From an uncultured bacterium (lineage in GTDB: Bacteria > Bacteroidota > Bacteroidia > Bacteroidales > Marinifilaceae), in contig CAJMSX010000014.1 of NCBI GenBank assembly GCA_905216195.1, positions 5,038 through 69,037 on the forward strand: 64,000 nt of DNA, in the 5' to 3' direction. The position numbers were made by a program, and so were the translations under genes. Below, in pieces: positions 1 through 8,547 of this stretch (position 1 is the stretch's first letter; every line of letters starts with the position of its first letter). A model generated the notes under the pieces. The model did not search any database. It had not been told where the DNA came from and saw only the letters and a program-made list of their open reading frames with translations.

Positions 1-1
1 A

Positions 2-1534
2 GAGGTTGCGCTTAGCGGCGGAATAGACAGCGGAGAACGGGATACGATTTTTTACGACGGATTGAAAATTCTGTATACCAAACCGGAAACGTTGAAACCT
101 AAAATATTAGCCCGGTCGGTGAAAGTGCGGCCCGGTCAAATTTATTCCGCCCGGAAACAAAGCAGTACTCAGGCCGATTTTGTGCAATTGGGCGTGTTTA
201 AGTATGCTAATCTGACGATCAGTCCGGAGGATACCTTGTCTTCCCGCAAGCTGAATTTTAAGATTTTTGCCGAGTATGCTTTACCGATAGAGACGGATGT
301 GGAAGTGGACGTTTCTTCGAAATCCAATAATTTGTTGGGTCCGGGGCTGATTTTGAGCATAAACAACAAAAATATGTTCCGCAGAGCGGAAACTTTTTCC
401 CTGAAATTGACGGGAGCCTATGAATGGCAGATCGGAGGAGCGAAAAACACCAAAGGGAGCTCTTCTTTGCTCAATTCTTACGAGTTGGGAATCAATCTTA
501 ATCTTTCGGTACCCCGCTTGTTGATACCCAATTTTATGAAATCCGGAAAGGATCGGCAGGAAAGGACCCATTTCCAGATCGGAACCGATTTTCTGAACCG
601 TCACAGCTATTTCCGTATGATATCGTTTTGGGGAAGCGCTACTTACGATTTTAATTCTTCCCGGCGGAATTATCATTCCGTCGTACCTTTTAAGCTGAAC
701 TATACCCATTTGTTGCGCACGTCTCATGAATTCGATACCACTTTGAATAACAACCGGGCCATTGCTCTGAGTTTCAAAAATCAGTTTATTCCTTCCATGT
801 CTTATACCTATACTTTCGACCGGACGGCTACTTACCGTAATCCGAACCGTTTGTTTTGGCAGACCTCCCTGACCCAGGCCGGAAATATTATTTCAGGTAT
901 ACAATATCTGATGGGTAAACGAGGATCCGGGAAAAAAATCCTGGGAAACCGCTATTCCCAGTTTTTGAAACTGACGACGGAAGTCATTAAATACAAGCGT
1001 GTTACGGAAAACTCTTTAGTAGCGATGCGTTTTATGGGAGGAATCGGTTATGCTTACGGAAATGCGAAGGTAATGCCTTATAGCGAGCAGTTTTATATAG
1101 GTGGGGCGAACAGTATCCGGGCCTTCCAGATTCGCTCCATCGGTCCGGGCAGCTATCATCCGAAGGAAAAAAGCGTGACCGCCTATTTGGATCAGACCGG
1201 AGATATCAAACTGGAGGGAAATATCGGATATCGGTTTAAGATTGCCGGCAAACTTCACGGAGCGGTATTTGCTGATGCAGGCAATATATGGCTGGTCCGA
1301 AAAGAAAAGGAACGTCCGGGAGGTGAATTCCGGCTGAAGGGATTGTGGAAGGAAATAGCTCTGGGAACGGGATTCGGATTGAGGTACGACATTACTTATA
1401 TCGTTATCCGGGCCGATCTGGGCATCGCCCTGCATGCTCCTTATCCTACCGGCAAATCGGGCTATTTCAATATCCGGAATTACGGTTTCCGGGATGGAAT
1501 GGTATTAAACCTGGCTATCGGTTATCCTTTTTAA
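2..1534 (+). CDS. BamA/TamA-family outer-membrane protein, 3' part
   Basis: The reading frame is already open at base 2, so the N-terminal part (signal and POTRA repeats) lies outside the window; the TTG at 62 is internal. About 510 residues remain. They look like the 16-strand Omp85 barrel: alternating aromatic/polar strands, the GGANSIRAF motif (the family's lid-loop G-x-x-S-[IV]-R-x-[FY] signature) about 370 residues into the visible part, and a terminal strand ending in Phe (IGYPF), the usual BAM recognition signal. Role by family: assembly or translocation of proteins at the outer membrane. In Bacteroidota the TamA-like member is often a lipoprotein next to tamB, but neither the N-terminus nor the upstream gene is visible, so BamA versus TamL cannot be decided. 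Confidence 0.85.
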   Translation, partial: EVALSGGIDSGERDTIFYDGLKILYTKPETLKPKILARSVKVRPGQIYSARKQSSTQADFVQLGVFKYANLTISPEDTLSSRKLNFKIFAEYALPIETDVEVDVSSKSNNLLGPGLILSINNKNMFRRAETFSLKLTGAYEWQIGGAKNTKGSSSLLNSYELGINLNLSVPRLLIPNFMKSGKDRQERTHFQIGTDFLNRHSYFRMISFWGSATYDFNSSRRNYHSVVPFKLNYTHLLRTSHEFDTTLNNNRAIALSFKNQFIPSMSYTYTFDRTATYRNPNRLFWQTSLTQAGNIISGIQYLMGKRGSGKKILGNRYSQFLKLTTEVIKYKRVTENSLVAMRFMGGIGYAYGNAKVMPYSEQFYIGGANSIRAFQIRSIGPGSYHPKEKSVTAYLDQTGDIKLEGNIGYRFKIAGKLHGAVFADAGNIWLVRKEKERPGGEFRLKGLWKEIALGTGFGLRYDITYIVIRADLGIALHAPYPTGKSGYFNIRNYGFRDGMVLNLAIGYPF

Positions 1535-1586
1535 AAAAAGGACAGGATATTTTTTACATTTCATTTTCGGTTTTGTTTTTTTGTTT

Positions 1587-1594
1587 TATCTTTG
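1587..1594 (+). promoter_or_regulatory. -7 promoter element of tRNA-Ser
   Basis: TATCTTTG matches the Bacteroidota TAnnTTTG -7 consensus and lies 12 bases upstream of the mature tRNA 5' end. Confidence 0.6.
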
Positions 1595-1606
1595 CACCGC
1601 TGCAAG

Positions 1607-1694
1607 GGAAAGATGCAGGAGTGGCTGAACTGGCACGCCTGGAAAGCGTGTAATCCTCTAAAGGGATTCCGGGGTTCGAATCCCCGTCTTTCCG
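1607..1694 (+). tRNA. tRNA-Ser (anticodon GGA)
   Basis: Class II tRNA of 88 nt. The 7-bp acceptor stem GGAAAGA/TCTTTCC closes perfectly. The anticodon stem CACGC/GCGTG holds a 7-nt loop CTGGAAA giving GGA. There is a long variable arm and a T-arm with GGTTCGAATCC. The discriminator is G and CCA is not encoded. Integrase debris lies directly downstream. Confidence 0.96.
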
Positions 1695-1706
1695 CTGATA
1701 ATCAGA

Positions 1707-1746
1707 AGGTTGTAAATCAAAAAACAGAGATTTACAGCCTTTTTTC
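1707..1746 (+). terminator. Terminator after tRNA-Ser
   Basis: AGGTTGTAAATC pairs with GATTTACAGCCT (12 bp with one G-U pair) and is followed by a T run. Confidence 0.6.
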
Positions 1747-1831
1747 TTGCCTAAGAACGAACCTCAAAACGTCAATTTACGTAGAAAAAAGTCAAAGCAA
1801 ATTACAAAACATAGCAAATTTTTGAGGCATT

Positions 1832-1930
1832 ATGGCAGCAGTATCAATAGTTTTAGACATTCGCAGGGCGGATAAAAGTGCAAATTTTCCGGCTCCCTAT
1901 CTATTTTATTTTTATTTTTATTACTTTTGA
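1832..1930 (+). pseudogene. N-terminal remnant of a tyrosine recombinase (integrase)
   Basis: An ATG-initiated 32-codon frame reads M-A-A-V-S-I-V-L-D-I-R-R-A-D-K-S-A-N-F-P. This closely resembles the first residues (arm-binding domain) of Bacteroidota tyrosine integrases, which typically begin M-A-[ST]-V-x-[IV]-V-L-[DR]-x-R-[RK] and continue to a K-x-G-x-[YF]-P motif. After the Pro the frame degenerates into an A/T-rich tract (mostly Tyr/Phe codons) and stops at TGA; the catalytic domain is absent. Its position 137 bases behind a tRNA-Ser fits a collapsed integration site. The similarity is from memory of the family, not a search. A chance ORF is the alternative. Confidence 0.5.
1922..1929 (+). 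promoter_or_regulatory. -7 element of the LruC lipoprotein gene
   Basis: TACTTTTG matches TAnnTTTG and lies 22 bases upstream of the ATG at 1952. It overlaps the end of the integrase remnant, so the current promoter may have formed at the deletion junction. Confidence 0.5.
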
Positions 1931-1951
1931 CGAGTAGATAAATAATTCATT

Positions 1952-3955
1952 ATGAAATCATTTGCCATGTTTAGAAAAAAGGGGCTGAGCCTGACCGTTT
2001 TGGTTTTTGCCGCCCTACTGTTCGGATGCCAGAAGGACGGCGTATATGATCCGTCCGGGGACCCACTTCCTCCTTCCGGAGATTTCTTTGATTTCACTAC
2101 GGCCGGTAAGGTGTCGGTGAATCTGAATTACCATATTCCCGGTTATAAAGTATTATTCGAGATTTATTCGGACAATCCGCTGGTATATGCCGACGGACAA
2201 CGGACGAAAAAAGAAGGGATCACTCCTCTTTTTCAGGCGTATACCGACGATAACTGTACTTACAAGGGGTCTATCGTGTTGCCAACGGCCGTAAAAACGG
2301 TTTACCTCTACTCGGCCTATATGTTTGTTCCCGAATGTGTGGAAATTGCTGTAGAAAACGGAAAAATTGTTTTCCCCGTTCCGGAGACTTCCTCTGTACC
2401 GAACGCACGGGCTTCCGGAGGGGATTATGTTACGGACGGCTATGCTTTTCCGGTGAACGGTAATTTATTTTCGCTCTGTAGCTGGCAAGATCACGGAGAG
2501 TTGCCCCGAGGGTATGTAAAGGAAATCGTGTCCGGCGGTTCCTTGTATAAGAGATTACAGGCCGTATTGAAAGACAAATTCGGACAAAAGAAGGATAACA
2601 GTTCTTTACTCAGCGATGAGAAGCGTACGAATATCAGTATTTCTTCCCGATCCGCCGATGGGGAGAAGATAGAATCCGCCCGCATCGATTTCGTTTACCT
2701 GAGTGAAAGAGCGGGATACCGGAGTACCTTGGGGTATTATTACTATAAAACCCAGGATTTGCAGGACGGAAAGATCAATATCGGGCAGTTGCCCAAATAC
2801 ATTATTTTCCCCAATGTGTCCCAATCTGAGGATGATCCCTATCGTTGGAGGGGAAGATATCCTTCTCATAATGCTCCTCTGGAAATGGGGATGAAAGTGA
2901 GCCTGAAATATTTCGGAGAAAATTACGATAAGCCGGCCACCGAGAGATTCCCTGCCGGATATTCCATCGGTTGGTTCCTATTGCCTGACGCCTATACGGA
3001 CGGCAATAAAATCAATGCGAATGTTCCGGTTTATTATTCCAATCAAAGTGCCAATGCCGATCGTAACAGCCGTTGTATTACCATTTACGACCGTTCGACC
3101 GAAAAGATGGTCATCGGCTTCGAAGACGGTATCGGCAAGCACGATAAAAGTTACGACGATATTTTATTTTATGTAGAGGCCGATCCGGTCAAAGCCATTG
3201 TAGATCCGGAAAATCCAGGGGTGCCTTCCATCGACGGAGATCAGGAAATCACCCTGCCCGACAGAGTCAATACGGCGGAAGGAACGCTGGCGTTTGAAGA
3301 TATCTGGCCGAGTGGAGGGGATTATGATCTGAACGATGTGGTGGTGGAATATAAAACGGAAATAACGTTTAATTCTAAAAATCAGATTTTAAAGATCGTA
3401 GATACTTTTAGGCCGGTCCATGACGGGGCAACCTATAAAAATGCTTTCGGTTATCAGTTACCGGAAGAAACCGTAAATTCCGCTAAAGTTACGCTCGGAA
3501 CCGGAATAGGGCGGGAGAACGGGCAGAATCATCCGACCTATCTGATATTTGAGAATGCAAAAGAGGCCGTGGCCGGACAAAAAAGTTATACCGTTACCCG
3601 GGAGTTTGCCACTCCTCTTGACTTTTACGGAATAGATGCGGCCACGCTGGTAAGTTTGTATAATCCTTTTATTGTTCCCAATTACCGGGAAGGAGACAGA
3701 AACCGGGTGGAGGTTCATTTACCCAAGAGGGAAGCAACCGATTTTGCAGATAAAAGTCTGATCGGAACTAAAAATGAGGCGTATTATTTGGATCGGGACG
3801 GAGCATATCCTTTCGCTATTCAAATTCCCATTGTCGGTTTTCAGGTGGTCTCCGAAAAAGTGTCCATCGACCGGGAATATCCGAATTTCCGGATCTGGGC
3901 CGATTCCTGGGGAGAGAAAGATACGGATTGGTATTTACACTATCAGGGGAAATAA
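1952..3955 (+). CDS. LruC domain lipoprotein
   Basis: 667 residues. A lipoprotein signal with lipobox LLFGC (Cys near residue 26) indicates an envelope location, probably the outer membrane. The C-terminal half contains the FEDIWPSGGDYDLNDVVVEY block characteristic of the LruC domain (a DUF4842/DUF4114-like module), whose Asp/Asn-rich loop looks suited to calcium binding. The N-terminal half (about 60-400) resembles adhesin-like beta domains. The function of LruC proteins is unknown; many are large surface proteins. It is monocistronic, with its own promoter and a terminator just downstream. Confidence 0.85.
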   Translation: MKSFAMFRKKGLSLTVLVFAALLFGCQKDGVYDPSGDPLPPSGDFFDFTTAGKVSVNLNYHIPGYKVLFEIYSDNPLVYADGQRTKKEGITPLFQAYTDDNCTYKGSIVLPTAVKTVYLYSAYMFVPECVEIAVENGKIVFPVPETSSVPNARASGGDYVTDGYAFPVNGNLFSLCSWQDHGELPRGYVKEIVSGGSLYKRLQAVLKDKFGQKKDNSSLLSDEKRTNISISSRSADGEKIESARIDFVYLSERAGYRSTLGYYYYKTQDLQDGKINIGQLPKYIIFPNVSQSEDDPYRWRGRYPSHNAPLEMGMKVSLKYFGENYDKPATERFPAGYSIGWFLLPDAYTDGNKINANVPVYYSNQSANADRNSRCITIYDRSTEKMVIGFEDGIGKHDKSYDDILFYVEADPVKAIVDPENPGVPSIDGDQEITLPDRVNTAEGTLAFEDIWPSGGDYDLNDVVVEYKTEITFNSKNQILKIVDTFRPVHDGATYKNAFGYQLPEETVNSAKVTLGTGIGRENGQNHPTYLIFENAKEAVAGQKSYTVTREFATPLDFYGIDAATLVSLYNPFIVPNYREGDRNRVEVHLPKREATDFADKSLIGTKNEAYYLDRDGAYPFAIQIPIVGFQVVSEKVSIDREYPNFRIWADSWGEKDTDWYLHYQGK

Positions 3956-3982
3956 GTTGCCGGCAGCCCCGGTGAGCCGCAT

Positions 3983-4013
3983 AAAAAATCGTGAGAAATT
4001 CTCCCGATTTTTT
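3983..4013 (+). terminator. Terminator after the LruC gene
   Basis: AAAAAATCG pairs with CGATTTTTT, extended inside by GAG/CTC, and ends in a T run. It probably works in both directions. Confidence 0.7.
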
Positions 4014-4108
4014 GTGTTTTTCCGAAAGTGCGTTAAGTTCAGAAACGTGTCGGATCCAACGGATATCCACTCCCTTTTAAAGGGAGAAAAACAGAGGGAG
4101 TTTTTTGC

Positions 4109-4993
4109 TCATCGTTCGATGGGGTTATAAAATATTTGCCAGCTTACGTCCAATTGTTTGCCGGGAATTCCCCGGGTGAAAAATATATAGGTGCCCCCCC
4201 GGCTGAAATGAAAATAGGGGGTGAAGTGATAGCTTTTTTCGAGTTTTTTCCAGGCTTCGGGGGACATCTTCTGGTAATCCCAGCGGTATCGGACAATGGG
4301 TGTCTGCTTTTGCTCGATGGCGTAACAGGTAAACGTAAAGTCCCTTTCGCTGTCCTCCGCCTTGAGGATAAGTCCGGGGAGCCCCTGAAATTTCCAGGGC
4401 CCGGCATTTGCGGGGATATCGGTGGTAAACCAGCTGTTCCAGGTTCTGCCGCGAAAAGAAGCGGTGGCCTTGCGGCAAAGGTACCCTGCTACGGTAGCCG
4501 TATCTTCCGTAATCTGCCAGGAGAAGCCGGGGGAGGCTTCCCGGTAGTATACGACATAATGTTTTTCCCAGGGCATACGGTGCAGGACATTCATTTCGCC
4601 TGTTTCCAGATTCCGGTATACCTCTCCCACGGGAACGGTATAGACGAATGCGGGCGGGGGTAACCGGTTATTTTCCACTGCATTTAAAAGAATGGAATCG
4701 ATGTTCCGGTAATCGGAAGAATAGCAGCAGGTATAACGGGGACCTATCTGTAATACCAGAGAAGTCACTTGGGGCAATTTTTCCTGAGGGTCCTGTCTGT
4801 AATTTAAGAAATAGGAGACGGTCATAAAAGCGGAATCGAGTATATCATATTTGGAGATGTCCCTGGCTTGGGAGTGTGTCTCGTTTATATTGCTCAATAC
4901 ACTGACAAAGTTTATTTGGGAATCCGGCAGGGTTTGGGCTTGCAGGGAAATATAGACGAGGAGTGAGAGGATAAGGAAAATCGATTTTTTCAT
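4109..4993 (-). CDS. GLPGLI family protein
   Basis: 294 residues with a signal peptide ending near LQAQ (residue 20). The family-naming block GPWKFQGLPGLILKAED is present near residues 195-211, so it belongs to the GLPGLI/Porph_ging family of secreted Bacteroidota proteins of unknown function. Its start is 10 bases behind the stop of the TonB-receptor gene, so the two are co-transcribed. GLPGLI genes commonly sit beside such receptors. A periplasmic partner of the transporter, possibly handling metal or peptide cargo, is inference. Confidence 0.88.
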   Translation of the reverse strand: MKKSIFLILSLLVYISLQAQTLPDSQINFVSVLSNINETHSQARDISKYDILDSAFMTVSYFLNYRQDPQEKLPQVTSLVLQIGPRYTCCYSSDYRNIDSILLNAVENNRLPPPAFVYTVPVGEVYRNLETGEMNVLHRMPWEKHYVVYYREASPGFSWQITEDTATVAGYLCRKATASFRGRTWNSWFTTDIPANAGPWKFQGLPGLILKAEDSERDFTFTCYAIEQKQTPIVRYRWDYQKMSPEAWKKLEKSYHFTPYFHFSRGGTYIFFTRGIPGKQLDVSWQIFYNPIER

Positions 4994-5003
4994 ATTCTTG
5001 GAT

Positions 5004-7646
5004 TTACTTGAGACTGAATTTTATTTTAAGCAATACCGAGCAGGAGCGTAAACGGTAAGTATAGGCATACCGGATGAGGTCATTCGAGGAAACGGAACGA
5101 AAAGTATTCGTGTTCAGCAGGTTCCGGGCTTCTATGGAATATTCTGTTTTACCGGGACGGTAATGAAAGAAGGCGTCTAGGAAAAACATTTTCCGATTGC
5201 CGGCAGGTATGGCATCGTTATAATAATGTTCTCCTGCGATTTGAAAAATATATTTTTCACGGAAGATCAAGTCGAGGGTTGCATTTTGTTGTACCCGGTT
5301 AATGGCGGGAAGTGTGCCGTTTTCATCCTGAATCCGACTTTGTATCCGGTTGTAATTTCCTGTGTAGCTAAATAATAATGAGGGCGTAAACCGGGTGTAG
5401 AGGGTGAGTTCGGCGTCGGTATTTTCGTCGGAAGTTTTCATGATTTCACCTTGCCGGAGCAGCTCCCGGAAAGAACGGCTGTAGCTTCCGGCGACCGAGA
5501 GGGTAGTTGAAAGGGAAGTAAAACGTTTGGCGAGCCGGATGTCGGCCGTGTATCCGTGAGCGCGGTTAGAGCGGTTATAAGTTTCGATACGGCTCAGCGT
5601 ACCGTCGTACTCTGTGCCATACATGAGATTGGATCGGGTTCTCCAATAGCGGGTATTCAGAAAACCGAAAATTCCGGCAAGGATATTTCGGTATTCCAGG
5701 GCAAGGGAATAGTTTTGCAGGTCCATCCGGCTGATTTTTCCTTCTTTGCTTGAAATGATGCGGTAATCCGTCAGAATATATCCGCTGTAAATATCGTTCA
5801 AACCGCCTATGATGGGAAAATAGGAAGCGTTTATGCCTAATTTGAAACGGGGATTGAGATCGGTAGTCAGAAGGAAAACGGGAGTGACCAGCATTTTATT
5901 CAACCGCTCCCGCTGAGTTCGTATTTTATCGTTTACGTATAGGTTCAGAAACCGGAAAGGAATATAAAGTGAGAGAGAAAGGGTTTGGCGGGGCTTGTAG
6001 GTTACCTGGGGTCCGAGAGTCATTTCCAATTTTTGCCGGTAAATCCGGTTTTGCATGGAATCGGCTGTAGGAAAAAGCCGGCCGTTCCCGTCCAGGGGGT
6101 TGAGGGAGGAATTCATCCATTCGAAATAAGTATTGATTTCCGCTTTGCATTCGACATTCCAAAACCGGGAGATAAAACCGAAAGAGGTCCAATTCCGCGT
6201 GTGCAAACGTCTTTCATTCATCATTTGCCGGACATTTCGGTAATCCGGCCGGCTTCCGAATATCTCGGGGTAAAGAAAGGGCGTAATCCGTAAGCTTGCC
6301 GGTTGATCGCTGTAATCGATGACTGAATGCAGACTCAGAATTTTGCGGCCGTATTGCTTCATGTGGTCGAGGTTGTTGCGAAGTACAATCCGGGGCAGAT
6401 GAAACTTTTGTATCACCGAGTCTGAAAAAAGAAATACCTCGCCCTTCTCCCGGTCCCATTTGCCGTTAAAAGTAAATTTTTCTTCCAAATACTTTTTTTC
6501 GGTATTCGTTCGGAACAACAGGGATGCCCGGGCTTGATCCGTGCTTCGGAATACGGAGGTTTGTTCCGGAAGTACAAGGGGGGAAATATCCGGTAAATAA
6601 TGGGTGGTGACGGAATTTCCCCTTTCGGATTGCCGGTCGTGGGTGTAATCGACATGGGCCGTCATTTCGAGATCTGATTTTAATTTTCGTAGGGAATTCA
6701 CGCTGATGCTATGAATATTGTTTTTTAAGTAACGTTCCTGTTCCAGCGGAGGTTTGATCGGGGAGTGGACTTGCAAAGGAGAAATGAAAATATCGCTTTT
6801 GTCGTAAAAAGATCTCAATTCTTCCGATACGTTTTCTCCTGTGTTATTGGTTTTATAGGTATTGAGGCTTTGAAGTCGCCGGGCGAAATAAAGCGTAATC
6901 AGTTCTCCGTTCCAGAGACCCGGTTTATAGCCTCCGCCTAAATGGAGGAGAGCGTTGAAGGTGCTTTTGGCCGATTTTTTTAATTTAAGGTTGAGGGCGG
7001 CCTGGTCGGAAAGCCGGAGGTCTTTCAATACCCGGACTGGCTGATGGTTTTCGAATACCTGTACCGTAGAAATGTCTTTAGCCAAAATATTGTGAGTAGC
7101 GATTCCGTAACGGCCTTCCAGCATATCCAGCCCTTCGATATAGAATTTGTTGATCGGTTTGCCGTTGTATTTAATTTTTCCCGATTTCTCGACTTCTATG
7201 CCGGGCATTTTTTTCAGTACGTCCCCGATGGATCGGTCTGTGGCGTCGCTGAAGCTGGCCACATTGTAATTCAACGTATCCCTTTGCTTTCGGATCGGTT
7301 CGGCTTTCACCTTCACTTCGTTGATAGTAACGCGCTGGTATTCTACCTGAATAGATAGAATCTGATTCCGGGCGGAGATCTTCCGTTTTACCGCCTTGAT
7401 ATTAAAACCCGTAATCGCCAGTAATAAACTGTCGTCCGTTCCTTGATAAGTAACCGAATAAGAGCCGTCCACGCCTGTAGTTGTATAATCGTAGATGGCT
7501 TTTGCCCGGAGATCCTGCAATAATACATTAAGTCCCGGTAGCGCCTTCTCGGTTCTCCCGTCAACCACTGTTCCCCGGACGGTGATTGGTGCCCTTCCGG
7601 TAAGGTTTGCCAATCCCAATACGCATAGTATGACGAGATTTCTCAT
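5004..7646 (-). CDS. TonB-dependent receptor-like outer-membrane protein
   Basis: 880 residues: signal peptide, a carboxypeptidase-regulatory-like beta-sandwich (about 22-105), a plug-type domain (about 110-225; R-D-T-L-N-Y-N-V and the K-P-I-N-K-F-Y-I-E-G block) and a long C-terminal beta-barrel. This architecture is typical of receptor-like proteins paired with GLPGLI proteins. No SusD-like partner is present, so a polysaccharide utilisation role is unlikely. First gene of a two-gene operon with the GLPGLI gene. A -7 element sits about 115 bases upstream. The substrate is unknown. Confidence 0.85.
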   Translation of the reverse strand: MRNLVILCVLGLANLTGRAPITVRGTVVDGRTEKALPGLNVLLQDLRAKAIYDYTTTGVDGSYSVTYQGTDDSLLLAITGFNIKAVKRKISARNQILSIQVEYQRVTINEVKVKAEPIRKQRDTLNYNVASFSDATDRSIGDVLKKMPGIEVEKSGKIKYNGKPINKFYIEGLDMLEGRYGIATHNILAKDISTVQVFENHQPVRVLKDLRLSDQAALNLKLKKSAKSTFNALLHLGGGYKPGLWNGELITLYFARRLQSLNTYKTNNTGENVSEELRSFYDKSDIFISPLQVHSPIKPPLEQERYLKNNIHSISVNSLRKLKSDLEMTAHVDYTHDRQSERGNSVTTHYLPDISPLVLPEQTSVFRSTDQARASLLFRTNTEKKYLEEKFTFNGKWDREKGEVFLFSDSVIQKFHLPRIVLRNNLDHMKQYGRKILSLHSVIDYSDQPASLRITPFLYPEIFGSRPDYRNVRQMMNERRLHTRNWTSFGFISRFWNVECKAEINTYFEWMNSSLNPLDGNGRLFPTADSMQNRIYRQKLEMTLGPQVTYKPRQTLSLSLYIPFRFLNLYVNDKIRTQRERLNKMLVTPVFLLTTDLNPRFKLGINASYFPIIGGLNDIYSGYILTDYRIISSKEGKISRMDLQNYSLALEYRNILAGIFGFLNTRYWRTRSNLMYGTEYDGTLSRIETYNRSNRAHGYTADIRLAKRFTSLSTTLSVAGSYSRSFRELLRQGEIMKTSDENTDAELTLYTRFTPSLLFSYTGNYNRIQSRIQDENGTLPAINRVQQNATLDLIFREKYIFQIAGEHYYNDAIPAGNRKMFFLDAFFHYRPGKTEYSIEARNLLNTNTFRSVSSNDLIRYAYTYRLRSCSVLLKIKFSLK

Positions 7647-7769
7647 GCGAGTGTGTATTTACAATATTCTTTTGCTTTCCTACGGTTTTCTCTTCTTCTC
7701 CGACTGCGCACCAGTAAAACCGCACGATTAAAAATTTAATTCAGGTCACAAATTTTCAAATATGATTTA

Positions 7770-7777
7770 CAAAATTA
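7770..7777 (-). promoter_or_regulatory. -7 element of the receptor/GLPGLI operon
   Basis: On the minus strand this reads TAATTTTG (TAnnTTTG), 124 bases before the receptor start codon. The stretch 7647-7950 otherwise holds only this and the GNAT promoter. Confidence 0.4.
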
Positions 7778-7883
7778 AGAAATTAAATGTAAAATATCAA
7801 TATGTTATTTTTTTAGGAAACGAAAAAGGTTTTTAAAATCGGTTTCTTCGGAGAACCAAAGGAGAATATAAAATAGATTACCG

Positions 7884-7891
7884 TATATTTG
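7884..7891 (+). promoter_or_regulatory. -7 element of the GNAT gene
   Basis: TATATTTG matches TAnnTTTG, 59 bases upstream of the chosen ATG at 7951. Confidence 0.5.
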
Positions 7892-7950
7892 TCCCGATCG
7901 TGCGGTGCGAAAAATCCGGAGGTAATCACAACAGCAAAAGAAGCGATAGT

Positions 7951-8445
7951 ATGAATGAACAGCATTTTTGTTTTCGTTATGCAGAGGAGAAGGATATTTC
8001 TCTTATCCTGCACTTTATTAAAAAATTAGCGGATTACGAACAACTGTCGGAGCAGGTGGTGGCTACCGAGGATCTGCTGCGGGAGTGGATATTCCGGCAA
8101 AAGAAAGCGGAGGTTCTAATCGGGGAATACCGGGGGAACCCCATCGGTTTCGCTTTGTTTTTCCACAATTTCTCGACGTTTTTAGGAAGAAGCGGAATTT
8201 ATCTGGAAGATTTATTCATCGATCCCGGCATGCGTGGGAAAGGTTTCGGAAAAGCGTTTTTGAAACGCTTGGCCGGGATTGCCGTGGAAAGGGGATGTGG
8301 GCGTTTGGAGTGGGTGTGTCTGGATTGGAACCGTCCGTCGATTGATTTTTATTTAACTTTGGGAGCGGAGGCGCTGGAGGATTGGACGTTATACCGTCTC
8401 AGCGGGGAGCGGCTGAAAGGACTCGCCTCGGGGGAAACGGTGTGA
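7951..8445 (+). CDS. GNAT family N-acetyltransferase
   Basis: 164 residues from the ATG at 7951. The frame extends 51 bases further upstream, but those residues do not look like the family. The GNAT fold is complete: motif A at Y-L-E-D-L-F-I-D-P-G-M-R-G-K-G-F-G (about 90-106) supplies the acetyl-CoA pyrophosphate loop [RQ]-x-x-G-x-[GA], followed by the E-W-V-x-L-D-W-N segment and F-Y-x-x-L-G-A. The overall sequence resembles the spermidine/spermine (diamine) N1-acetyltransferase branch. Polyamine acetylation is therefore plausible but the substrate is not certain. Monocistronic and cytoplasmic. Confidence 0.88.
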   Translation: MNEQHFCFRYAEEKDISLILHFIKKLADYEQLSEQVVATEDLLREWIFRQKKAEVLIGEYRGNPIGFALFFHNFSTFLGRSGIYLEDLFIDPGMRGKGFGKAFLKRLAGIAVERGCGRLEWVCLDWNRPSIDFYLTLGAEALEDWTLYRLSGERLKGLASGETV

Positions 8446-8547
8446 AAGAAGTAAAAGTTTATCCCTCCCGCGCAGAACTTTCTGAGGAAATTCCGCAGAT
8501 GGCCACATCCGGAGTAAACGGCTTCCCACAGCCTCTCGGGGGCCGGA

